Source: Lathyrus oleraceus (Eukaryota > Streptophyta > Magnoliopsida > Fabales > Fabaceae). Taken from it: a stretch of DNA of 64,000 nt. Made by a program: the position numbers and the translations under genes. Under the pieces are notes generated by a model. That model did not search any database, had not been told where the DNA came from, and saw only the letters and a list, made by a program, of their open reading frames with translations. The stretch is taken from NCBI RefSeq assembly GCF_024323335.1, contig NC_066579.1, forward strand, positions 1,708,501 through 1,772,500, written 5' to 3'. Shown here piece after piece: positions 21,675 through 33,033 of the stretch; position 1 is the first letter of the stretch; each line of letters starts with the position of its first letter.

Positions 21675-24592
21675 CAAGGCCTTGGCTTCATAATTTCTCA
21701 ACCTTAAGGCGCCCAAATTGCTGCTGAACTGAAATCCTAGCCATCACTAAAGGAAATAATCTATTTTTCTTCAAATTTTTCAAATCTGAATTTTGATTTC
21801 ATTGATCAATCTTCAGATCTCAAAGTTCCTAAACCTTCTCTCCCTGATCTATAGTTTCTACTATAAGCAAAAGCATCCAAGGATTGTGACTCAAAGCCTT
21901 GCAATTCAAAGGTTTACTTCAACTGTTAATTGCTTCGAATCAGCTTGTATAGTGCTCTATTTTCATTGTTGTTGTGTGATCTGAAGTCCTCTGCATAGAG
22001 GCAACATTGCTATGCTTTTAATTTTTGAAAATCATGAAGTTCATATGAACACCACAGAATTTCCACTTCTGATTTCTCTCAATATAGAGATCTAGAATGG
22101 AATTGAGCGGTACAGGGGTGATGTACATCACCCCAGCTCTCCAATGATGCCTGGATCGTGCATTTTGGTTGCCATTTTAAGTTCTGCAATTTTTGATGTG
22201 GCCGGAAGTTGGCCGGAGAAGACGATGGCGCTGGCCACCGTCTGGTCTCCAGATTCAATCAGGAGCGTCCATCACTATTTCCAGATTGAATCTCATCCAT
22301 CCAAGGTTATGACTCTTTTAAAGGATGTGTGTATCTCATTGACCTTGGTGAATGGTGAACGCGCGCTTCTAGGCCGTGTGATGATCCACGTCAATTAATG
22401 AATCTTCATCCAATGGCTCACGCTTTTTCCTTATTTCTATTTTCTGATTTTATTTTCCTTTTATTATTTTAATTCCATTTCATTTTAAAAATTCATATCT
22501 CTCTCATTATTGGTCCAAAAATTATGGGACCAATTTCATTCTTCTCCTTTTAATTTCTACTTTCTAAAAATGATTTTTAATATTTTTTATTTTATCATTT
22601 GATATTTTTTTAGTAATTTTCTCTTTTCTGGTTATTTTTAATTCATTTAAAATAGTTTTTGATATTCAAAAAATACAAAAATATTTTTCCAACCTCTTTG
22701 AATGATGATAGATCTATGAAAAATATTCTCATCAATTTATGAATTGATTTGAGATTTATTTGAGATTTTAGTTCAATTAGGTTATTTTTATGCATTTTTA
22801 ATTGATTTAAAATAGTTTCTGACTTTTAAAAATGCTGAATTTTTTTGTCAAACTTTGTTTGACCTTGTTGATCTTGGGATAATTCACTTGGACTTCTCAA
22901 AGTTGATTTGAAGTGAGTTTGAAGTTTGACATTTCTTTATTATTTTAATTCAAGTTTTATTTTAATATAAAAAAATGCCAAAAATATTTTATTTGTTTCT
23001 TGACTTCTAATTCTCATTTTGCTTCTGTTTTCTATTGTTTGACCTTGATCTTCTCTATCTTTGGTCAATGCTTGTTGATTAATACATACCATTTCCATTA
23101 ATGCACTTTAATTCTTCATCTTCTTCTTCTTCTTCTTTTCCTTTTTTGATCAATGAGTTAAAGATTGGTGGTTAGCATTGATACATGGAGGTTTAATCTT
23201 CCTTGATTCAAATCTAATTCATCTTGATCATGGATCAAGTGAATGGCTTGCATTAAGGATAGATTGCTTCCTAAATCATGCAAAGAACCTAAATCAATAC
23301 AAGATCATTTCTCATCTTCCTTTTGGCATGGCAAGTTGTTGGAGTTTGATTCACTAATCAAGACCTCTAACTTGTGTTGTTGCCTACATTATTATTGACC
23401 GGCCTCAGATAGTTGTGACTTCTACATAAGTCCAATTACGATTGCTTAACATAGCGCTAAATTTGCCTTATGGCACACTAACTATTAACACTAACCATTA
23501 ACCATTAACATTTACTTCTTGCACTTTACATTTATGCAATTTACTATTCTTGTACATATTATTCATTTGCTTTTCCCCCTTTACTCATTTGAGCACATGT
23601 TTATGTTAATGCAATTTTCCTTTTGCTCACTTGAGCACATAATTATGTATATATTATTGTGCTTGTGTTTTGTTTTGATTGTTGTGGACCAAATGCAAAG
23701 AAATGGACAAATGGACTTAGTTTCTAGGACATTCCCTATGCAAAATTGGAGTAAAAGGACCTTAATGTTGAAGATGGATTAGAAGGACCAAACCTCTAAA
23801 CTCACTCTTGTCCATTCTTGATTTGCTTCATAAAACTCTTTGATGTGTGTGATTTTGTGTTAGGGGATCCTATGGAAGTTCAAATTGAAGAACCATTGCC
23901 ATGTTCATCCAAAGTGAAAGATACAAGAGACATTGAGGATCTTCTAAGAGCTTGTTTGATTATGTTGATTGCTTGAGCTTACACTTATTTTGCTTGCATA
24001 TTCCAAAGGATGGGAGCTACTTGGATCATCAATATGATCTCAAGAGAGGAACTCCATTTGTGGTCTTGTTTCTTATCCCTCATCTCTTGTATGATTAGGA
24101 CTTTAGCCATTCTTCTTCTTCCCTCCACTCTAACCCAAGCCAAAAAATTTGTGCAAACATTTAACACCTTTTTCTAAACATTAGAAACCTAAGCCTTATG
24201 CTTTTTATTTTCAAACTTTCTTTTCATAACACTTATTTTGAATTGAATCTTTAAGTCAACTTTGACCATACTTTGTGAATACTTCTCATTGGTAAATACA
24301 ACTCATTCAAATACTTTTGTGGTTTAAATGGCCACTTCCTTAATCAAAACTTTTCCTAACCTTTAGCTATTAGGTTTGAGTTATCCTTGATGTAGATGTA
24401 AAACTCACCTATATCCTTAGTGATGGACAATGAGTCTTCCATGCTTATTATAGGGTTAACCCCTCACTAGCATGTTGAAGCCATCCTCACATGGTGGATT
24501 TGTGGTTTTAGGTTGAGTTTTCTCCCTTGGATAACAAAAGACCTTAAGGCTTTTGGACCAATCAATTCACCAACTCATTTTTGAGATTTTTA

Positions 24593-24999
24593 CCCCGAAC
24601 TACGAGGTTTTGATCCTAATCTTTTTTAAGATGGTACGTAGGCAATGGGTTTATCCATCCAAACACAAAGTTTAATTAACTTGTATATTCTCTTCTCATC
24701 TCTTCAATCATGTTTGCACAAACAAATTTTCACAAAATACCAACCTTACAACAAGTGTGAAAAGGGCTCCCTAGGAGTACCTAGGATGTTTTGGGTGCTT
24801 AAAACCTTCCCATTGCATAACCAACCCCCTTACCCCGATCTCTAACATTTTTACTAGTTTTTGATTCGATAAAACTCTTAGGTTTTTGTTCGCTTTCTAA
24901 TCCTTCCTTTGGATAAATAGAAGTGCGGTGGTGACTCGACTTGTATGGTTTACCTTAGATTTAGTCAATATCTCTAATGGTAACGAATACCCCGCTACA
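24593..24999 (+). promoter_or_regulatory. Shared LTR-end module, E 5' LTR
   Basis: Contains in order: stem ATCTT/AAGAT at 24619-24632 followed by GGTACGTAGGCA; stem CCTAGG, loop AGTA, stem CCTAGG at 24770-24785; the GGTGCTTAAAACCTTCCC block; GGATAAATAG at 24911; and TGGTGACTC at 24929-24937, 62 nt before the LTR end. The true PBS starts with the same nine bases at 25006. Confidence 0.75.
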
Positions 25000-25005
25000 G
25001 AAAAA

Positions 25006-25024
25006 TGGTGACTCTGCTGGGGAC
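25006..25024 (+). other. Primer-binding site of E
   Basis: TGGTGACTCTGCTGGGGAC starts six bases after the LTR end. TGG complements the tRNA CCA tail. Ogre elements are known to use a tRNA-Arg-type primer, which would fit; I have not matched it to a specific tRNA. Confidence 0.8.
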
Positions 25025-25988
25025 ATTTGCCTAGTGGGTTTTGCCTACTTTTCATATTTGTTTTATTGTTGTGTATATTATCTTGTGACATATTTTTGTG
25101 CAATTTGGGATTACTGTATTGTATGTAATGATTGAATTGCTTGAATATTAGTTCCTTGTATGCTTGGTGATCTTTGTGAGATGAGTTCTATACCCGAACT
25201 CGAGTGCACTTAGGATAGGAGAATGGCTTAGTCTTGTTGACTTGTGTGGAGTTATTCCTTAGCAAGTTGACTTACAAGCCCATTCACTTGGTGGAGGTCA
25301 TGTTGGGATCAATAATGTCACACAAGTAGTTGTGGTTAGACATTACTCTTTCCAATATAGACTAGAAGCCAAAGACCTTAGTTTACCAAGCCCACCTTGG
25401 CCTATTCTTAGGATGTAGTGCGAAAGTCGTTCAAGTGTAAGATTTGATATGATTGTTACGCGATACTACACTCATAAGAGTCTCTCTTGAGAATATTTTT
25501 GGAATACGAGTAGTCGTTTATCCGATAATATCCGAAAGATGGGATGATGACTATGAGAACCTCTTGTAGAACATGTTTGGCAGGTTTAAACCCTAGTACA
25601 CTCCCTTTGGGTGGTTCTTAACCGAGACTCCATGCTCGTGACTTGCAACAAACCCTTTATTCATGGTTGATCCGTTCTTGTGTATCCTTAATATCAATGC
25701 TCGTGACTTGTGTTACCAAGACTGTACTTGTTTGGTGTAAAAATGTTTCCCAATATTATTTGATGTGATATTTCCATATGTTATAAAAGATTAATAATTC
25801 TAATATTTGCAAATAGGACTCTAAAGTTCCTCTGACGTAAAAATTAAATCATATGCATTGCATGCATCATGTGCATAAGCAGGTTTTGCTCCAGGCTTCT
25901 TGTTCGATGGTCTAACTTTGTGTTCTTCATTTATTTTGAAGACAAGCTGACTCACCGATACTACACCTGAGCCAACGCATCAAGACTA
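25025..25988 (+). other. Leader of E between PBS and gag
   Basis: About 1 kb without a convincing frame. Typical Ogre elements carry an additional ORF before gag; none is visible, so it was lost or this family lacks it. Confidence 0.6.
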
Positions 25989-28900
25989 ATGGATCATTTG
26001 GAACAAGAGAATCGTGAACTTAAGGAGGAGTTGGCCAGATTGACTGCCCTGATGGAGTCATTCATGGCTGCCCAGAGCCAGTCGTCTCCGACGCCTTCAA
26101 CTCCTCCCCAGAGGACAGTCATCTCTGAGATTGCCTCATCAACCGTGCCTGCGGCCAGCGCCCACTTCACACCAACAACCATGCCAGCCGGGTTTCCGTG
26201 GAGGATGCCTCCAAACTTCATGCCTGAGGGTCCTGCACCCACTTTTGCTTCTCTGTCGGCATCTAGCCCGGTCCTTGTCGTTCCTCCTCCTATCGTGCAT
26301 ACTATGCCTAGAGTAGACGACACCATCTATCATTCTGAGCCGTCTAAGAGCCCAGATGTCTATGAAAAGATGGATGCTATGAACGATAAATTTCTTGAGC
26401 TCCGCAAGGAATTGAAAACTCTATGAGGAAAAGACCTTTTCGGCAAGTCTGCTGCTGAACTCTGTTTGGTCCCTAATGTCAAAATCCCTGTAAAGTTCAA
26501 GGTACCTGACTTTGAAAAGTACAAGGGAAATACTTGTCCTCTCAGCCACCCGGTCATGTATGCCAGGAAGATGTCGACTCAGACCGACAACGATCAACTT
26601 CTCATTCACTACTTCCAGGACAGTTTGTTCGGTGCTGCCCTGAGATGGTATATGGGCTTGGACAGCGCGAACATCCGATCCTTCAACGACCTTGGCGAGG
26701 CCTTCATCAAGCAATACGAGTATAACGTAGATATGGCTCTCGATAGGGATCAATTGAGAGTCATGTCCTAGAAGAACAAGGAAACTTTCAAAGAGTACGC
26801 CAAGAGGTGGCGAGAGTTAGCAGCACAGATTGTGCCCCCGCTAGAGGAGAAAGAAATGACCAAGATCTTTCTGAAGACCTTGAGTTCTTTTTATTACGAG
26901 CGGATGATTGCCAGTGCTCCTTCTGATTTCACCAAGATGGTGAACATGGGGATGAGTTTGGAAGAAGGAGTCAGGGAAGGGCGGCTGACCAGAGAAGAAG
27001 GCTCTTTTGCCAAACGGTATGGGATGTTTAGAAAGAAGAAAGATGGCAAGGCACATGCTGTGACCTCCCATGTTAAACCAAGAAGACCCTCGGTGAGGAG
27101 GAAGACCATGCGGCCTGCCGGTAACCAGCATCAGGTGGCTCACATAGCACCTGTTTTTAGAGATAATTGGCAATATCAGCATCAACATAATAGTCAGCAA
27201 CAGCAACATCCGCAATATCAACAACAACAGCACCATCCTCAACAGCATGCCTACCAGCCTCAAAATAATAATCAAGCCAGTACAAGCTATGAGAGGAAGA
27301 GGGTCACCTTCGATCCTATTCCTATGACCTATGCTGAATTGTATCCCTCTTTGATAGAGAGGAAATTGATTACTCCACGAGACCCATCGACTATACCTAC
27401 CAACCCTCAGTGGTGGTATAAGCCCGAATTACACTGTGTTTATCATTCCGGTGCTCCCGGACATGACGTGGAAAACTGCTACCCACTGAAGACCAAGGTT
27501 CAAGACCTTGTGAGATGTGGTATTCTTTGTTTCGAGGACGTAGGTCCTAATGTGAAGAAGAACCCATTGCCCGAGCATGGGAAATCCTCTGTCAACATGG
27601 TCCAGGGCTGTCCTGGTAAATACAAGGTCAAATATATCAGCCATATTCGACAATCTCTGGTCGAGATGCATAGACTGCTGTGTGAGTACAATCATTACGA
27701 GCATGACCACGACATATGCCGAGTGTGCACTGTCAATCAAAGAGGATGTCTCCAAGTCCGCAAAGATGTTCAAGAAATGCTGGATGAAGGAGTCATTGAG
27801 ATACTTCAGAACAGAAATGTTGATGAAGACAATGATGAAGTCAATGTAATATCTCAGGTATTCTGGATCCCTGAGCCTGTTGTCATCAAGTATGATGGTA
27901 GCAAGCAAAAGGCTTCTCCTTCTTTGACCATTAAACCAGCTGGCCCTATGCCATACTCTTCTGTGAAAGCGGTTCCCTATCGCTACAATGCTGTAGCATT
28001 GGAGGATGGGAAGGAGGTGCCCCTGCCCTCTACCTCTGTTGTTAATATTTCCGACGTCAGCGGCCTGACCCGTAGCGGTCATGTTTTCTCGGCTCCGCCG
28101 AAACCTCAAGCTGATGTTTGAAGGGCCGATATTGCTGATTATGCTGAACGCCCGGTTGGGATTGTTGTAAATGCTACGAATCCGGCACTTGTTGCTAAAC
28201 CTGCCTCCGTCGTGAGAACTCCTGTCTCTGTTGGCCAGGATGGCAATGTGAAAAAAGACTGTGATGAGATGCTGAGGCTCATCAAAAGGAGTGAGTACAA
28301 CGTGGTAGATCAGCTTTTACAGACGCCATCCAAGATCTCTGTATTGTCCTTGCTGATGAATTCAGAACCACATCGAGAAGCTCTGTAGAAGATGTTGGAT
28401 GTGGCGTATGTAGATCATGACGTCACAATAGAACAATTCGACAGTATTGTTGCAAACATCACCACTTGTAACAATTTGAGTTTTTGTGATGCTGATCTCC
28501 CCGAGGAGGGAAGAGACCACAACTTGGCATTACACATATCCATGAGTTGTAAAGATGATGCCATGTCCAATGTGCTAGTGGACACTGGGTCATCATTGAA
28601 TGTGTTGCCAAAGTCCACTCTTGCTAAATTGTCATATCAAGGGCCTCCATGAGGCATAGTGGAGTGGTAGTGAAAGCTTTCGATGGGTCCCGTAAAACTC
28701 TGATTGGAGAGGTTGAGCTCCCAGTCAAGATTGGACCGAGTGATTTCCAGATCACCTTCCAGGTCATGGACATTCACCCATCGTATAGATGTCTATTGGG
28801 CAGACCATGGATTCACGAGGCAGGCGCCGTGACATCCACCCTACACTAGAAATTAAAGTTTGTCAAAAACAAGAAGCTGGTGGTGGTAGGGGGAGAAAAG

Positions 28901-29314
28901 GCTCTCCTGGTTAGCCATTTGTCTTCCTTTTCTTACATAAATGCTAAGGATGAAGTTGGAACGCCGTTCCAAGCTTTATCTATTGCTGAGCCTAATAAGA
29001 AAGGAACTTCTTCATTTGTGTCCTATAAAGATGCTAAGTTGGCCATTGAGCATGGTGCAACTACTGGATTGGGGCAAATGATTAAGCTGGAAGACAACAA
29101 ATCTCGGGCTGACATAGGGTTTTCTTCTGGCGTCTTCAATAAGCATGGGTTGTTCAAGAGTGGTGGATTCATCCATACCGGTCAAGGTGAGGAAGCTGCT
29201 GCTATTGTGGAAGAGGATGCAGAGGGAGATTCTGGCAACTTTGTCATCCCTGGAGGGGTCTGTAATAATTGGGTCGTTGTTGATGTTCCAACAGTTATCC
29301 ATAAGTCAAAGTAA
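25989..29314 (+). pseudogene. E gag-protease polyprotein (five stops, one frameshift)
   Basis: Starts ATG 25989. An N-terminal coiled coil (LEQENRELKEELARL) and a Pro/Ser-rich linker lead to the gag core, which follows the first stop. Stops at 26424 (TGA), 26769 (TAG), 28119 (TGA) and 28386 (TAG) are all in one frame, with clear similarity continuing across them. A zinc-knuckle-like CVYHSGAPGHDVENC lies near 27437. After a Gln/His-rich stretch (around 27190-27280) and a spacer comes the aspartic protease with LVDTGSSLNVLPKSTL at about 28578. A one-base loss at about 28649 moves the frame; the tail then has a TAG at 28847 and ends with TAA at 29312-29314. The capsid part would form particles and the protease would cleave the polyprotein. 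The frame ends just before the presumed intron. Confidence 0.9.
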
Positions 29315-29574
29315 TGTTCATTGTGTTTAAAAACCCTCCTCCCATGCCAAAAGGAGGAGTGATGACATTGTTGGCTCATAAATACAATGATATTTTCATT
29401 CAATAAATTCATGTTAAATGTTTGTTTTTCCAATTATTTTCCCTTTTCGCTTTTGCATGAAATTGGTGATCACATAAAACCCTAAAAATAAGAATAAAAT
29501 CAATCTTTTCATCTGCATAATGATTTGCCTTGTTTGAATTCTAAAATCTTTTATATCCAAAATCATTATGCAGG
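29315..29574 (+). other. Spacer/presumed intron between pro and RT of E
   Basis: Ogre elements are known for an intron between protease and RT. Here an AT-rich stretch ends in TTATGCAG directly before the RT frame, which has no ATG of its own, consistent with a 3' splice site. The 5' site is less clear. Splicing is inferred. Confidence 0.6.
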
Positions 29575-31821
29575 TTGATCAAACCCATTGAACATAATGA
29601 TCCAACACCATCTCCCAACTTTGAGTTCCCTGTATTTGAGGCAGAAGAAGATGATGTTAAAGAGATTCCTGACGAGATTACCCATCTACTTGAACACGAA
29701 GAGATTATCATTCAGCCGCATCTTGAGAATATGGAAACAGTCAACTTGGGGTCTGAAGATTGTGTTAGAGAAGTAAAGATTGGGGCACTCCTGGAAGAAT
29801 CTGTTAAGAAGGGGTTGAATGAGTTGCTACGAGAATACGTCGATGTCTTTTCCTGGTCGTATGAAGACATGCCTGGTCTGGATACTGATATCGTGCAACA
29901 TTTCCTTCCTTTGAAGCCTGAGTGCGTGGCTGTGAAGCAGAAGCTTAGAAGAACTCATCCTGATATGGCAGTGAAGATCAAAGAAGAAGTTCAGAAGCAA
30001 ATTGATGCGGGGTTTCTGGTGACTTCTACATATCCTCAATGGGTGGCCAATATTGTGCCCGTGCCTAAGAAAGATGGAAAAGTCAGAATGTGTGTGGACT
30101 ATAGAGACATGAATAAAGCTAGTCCGAAAGATGATTTCCCTCTACCACATATTGATATGTTGGTAGATAATACAGCTAAATTCAATGTCTTCTCATTTAT
30201 GGACGAATTTTCCAGATATAATCAGATTAAGATGGCACCCGAGGATATGGAGAAGACAACATTCATCACACCTTAGGGAACATTCTGTTATCGAGTGATG
30301 CCCTTCGGTTTGAAGAACGCCGGAGCCACGTGTCAACGAGCTATGAATACCTTGTTTCATGATATAATGCACAAGGAAATCGAGGTATATGTTGATGATA
30401 TGATTGCAAAGTTAAGAACAGAAGTTGAACATGTTGAGTACTTGTTGAAGCTTTTTCAGCGTTTGAGGAAGTTTAAGCTTCGTATGAATCCGAACAAGTG
30501 TACATTTGAAGTCTGTTCCGACAAGTTATTGGGCTTTATTGTCAGCGAGAGAGGTATTGAGGTTGATCCCGCAAAGGTCAAAGCAATACAAGAAATGCCT
30601 GCGCCAAAAACTGAGAAGCAAGTCCGAGGTTTTCTTGGCCGCTTGAATTATATTTCCAGATTTATATTCCACATGACTGCCACGTGTGCGCCGATATTCA
30701 AGCTCCTCTGGAAAGATCAGTCTCATGATTGGACCGAGGATTGCCAAAAGGCCTTTAACATTATCAAAGAGTATTTGTCTGAGCCTCCGATTCTGTCTCT
30801 ACCTGTGGAAGGGAGACCATTAATCATGTATCTAACAGTTCTTGAAGACTCAATGGGTTGTGTCCTTGGTCAGCAAGACGAAACGGGAAAGAAAGAATAT
30901 GTTATATACTACTTGAGTAAGAAGTTCACTGAGTGTGAGTCTCGATACTCGATGCTTGAGAAAACATGATATGCTTTGGCTTGGGCTGCTACGCGCTTAC
31001 GCCAGTATATGTTGAATCATACGACTTGGTTGATATCTAAAATGGATCCAATCAAGTACATCTTTGAGAAGCCTGCTCTAACTGGGAGGATTTCCCGTTG
31101 GTAGATGTTGTTATCTGAGTATGATATTGAGTATCGAGCTCAGAAGGCTATAAAAGGTAGTATCTTGGCTGACCACTTAGCACATCAACCAATTGAGGAT
31201 TATCAGTCAGTTCAGTATGACTTCCCAGATGAGGAAATTCTGTATTTGAAAATGAAAGACTGTGATGAGCCTACGCTCGATGAAGGGCCAGAACCTGGTT
31301 CCCGTTGGACCATGGTGTTTGATGGTGCTGTGAATCAATATGGAAATGGTATTAGGGCAGTGATTATTACTCCTCAGGGCACACATTTTCCTTTTACAGC
31401 GAGGCTAACTTTCAAATGCACGAATAATATGGCTGAGTATGAGGCTTGTATTATGGGATTGGAAGAATGTATTGATCTTAGGATCAAGCATCTTGATGTT
31501 TATGGTGATTCGGCCCTTGTTGTTAATCAGATTAAGGGTGAATGGGAGACGAATCAGCCTGGCCTCATCCCATATAGAGATTATGCGAGGAGGATTTCAA
31601 CGTTCTTTACTAAAGTTGACTTCCATCATATTCCTCGAGATGAGAATCGGATGGCATATGCTCTTGCTACACTTGCTTCAATGATTGTGGTGAGACTTTG
31701 GAATGAAGTTCCCAATATCACTGTGATGCGCTTGGACAGACCAGCTCATGTATTTGCAGTAGAGGAGGTGCAAGATGACAAGCCATGGTATTATGATATC
31801 AAGTGCTTTCTTCAGAGCTAG
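29575..31821 (+). pseudogene. E reverse transcriptase and RNase H regions (four stops)
   Basis: One frame interrupted at 30274 (TAG), 30967 (TGA), 31102 (TAG) and 31819 (TAG), with similarity continuing each time. RT motifs are in order: WVANIVPVPKKDGKVRMCVDYRD, FSFMDEFSRYNQI, MPFGLKNAGATCQRAM, and the catalytic YVDD (VYVDDMIAK, about 30390). The first RNase H part reads YYLSKKFTECESRYSMLEKT. A second RNase H follows (from about 31300) with VFDGAVNQYGNG, NMAEYEACIMGLE and VYGDSALVVNQ, so its acidic residues are present. Two RNase H regions are a Tat-lineage trait. It would copy element RNA into DNA in cytoplasmic particles. Confidence 0.92.
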
Positions 31822-33033
31822 ATTTACCCGCCTGAGGCATCTGTGAAAGATAGAAAGACTTTGAGGAGATTATCAGGCAGTTTCTACCTCAATGGCGAAG
31901 TGCTTTATAAGAGAAATTTTGACATGGTTTTGCTCAGATGCGTGGATAGACACGAAGCAGACCTGTTAATGACTGAGGTCCATGAGGGTTCGTTTGGTAC
32001 TCATTCCAATGAAAATGCCATGGCTAGAAAGATGTTGAGAGCAAGCTACTATTGGCTGACAATGGAGTCTGACTGCTGCAAATATGTGAAGAAATGCCAT
32101 AAGTGTTAGATTTATGCGGATAAGATTCATATTCCCCCGACACTTCTGAATGTGATTTCATCACCATGGCCTTTCTCTATGTGGGGAATTGACATGATTG
32201 GCATGATAGAGCCGAAAGCGTCGAACGGTCATAGATTCATTCTCGTAGCAATTGATTACTTCACCAAGTGGGTTGAAGCGGCGTCATATGCAAATGTGAC
32301 CAGGCAGGTGGTTGTGAAGTTTATCAAGAATCAACTCATATGCGGATATGGTGTGCCGGATAAGATCATTACTGGCAATGGATCTAACTTGAACAACAAG
32401 ATGATGAAAGAGCTGTGTAGCGAGTTCAAGATAGCACATCATAATTCTTCCCCTTACAGACCCAAGATGAACGGGGTTGTTGAAGCTGCTAATAAGAATA
32501 TCAAGAAGATTATCCAGAAGATGGTTGTTACGTACAAAGATTGGCATGAGATGCTGCCATTTGCTTTGCATGGATATCGTACATCTGTTCGCACTTCAAC
32601 AGGGGCAACCCCTTTCTCTCTTGTTTACGTCATGGAGGTTGTGCTCCCAGTACAGGTGGAGATCCCATCAATGAGAGTCTTCATGGAAGCCAAGTTGACT
32701 GATGCTGAATGGGTTAAGAGTCATTATGACCAACTGAATTTGATAGAAGAGAAGAGATTGACTGCCATGTGCCATGGTCAATTATATCAGCAAAGGATGA
32801 AGAAAGCCTTTGATAAGAAGGTCAAGCCTCGTGTGTTCCGAGAAGGTGACCTCGTGCTCAAGAAAGTTTTGTCTTTCGCGCCCGATTCCAGGGGCAAGTG
32901 GACTCCAAACTATGAAGGTCCATATGTGGTTAAGAGAGCCTTTTCAGGCGGTGCTTTGATACTTACAACTATGGATGGGGAGGATTTCACTCGTCCTGTG
33001 AATTCAGATGCAGTCAAGAAATACTTCGCCTAA
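31822..33033 (+). pseudogene. E integrase (one stop, catalytic Asp changed)
   Basis: Continues in the RT frame. The zinc-binding N-terminal part (HEGSFGTH with KKCHKC) is followed by a TAG at 32107. The core has MWGIDMIG (first Asp), TGNGSNL (family TDNGSNL, so the second catalytic Asp is Gly) and MNGVVEAANKN (Glu kept). A C-terminal region (GDLVLKKV, GKWTPNYEGPYVVKRAF) follows, and the frame ends with TAA at 33031-33033. The D-to-G change alone should abolish integration, so this copy depends on enzymes from others even without the stops. Confidence 0.92.

Larger units (their letters stand above)
20160..24999 (+). repeat. 5' LTR of E
   Basis: Starts TGTAAGACCCCAATTTTGACC, ends CCCCGCTACA. 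Nearly collinear with the 3' LTR; in the first 300 bases I see about 15 differences, while long stretches in the 3' half (for example 22400-22800) look almost identical. It contains a TCTTCT microsatellite (around 23125) and the shared 3'-terminal module. Short frames inside are not genes. Confidence 0.95.

Noticed and set aside
22144..22398. 84-residue frame in the E 5' LTR
   Set aside because: Its counterpart in the 3' LTR (about 37934-38185) is interrupted by a stop (TGGTCTCC to TGATCTCC), so it is not conserved as a protein even between the two LTRs.
26841..28109. Minus-strand frames opposite E gag
   Set aside because: Shadows of the gag-pro coding frame; no independent support.
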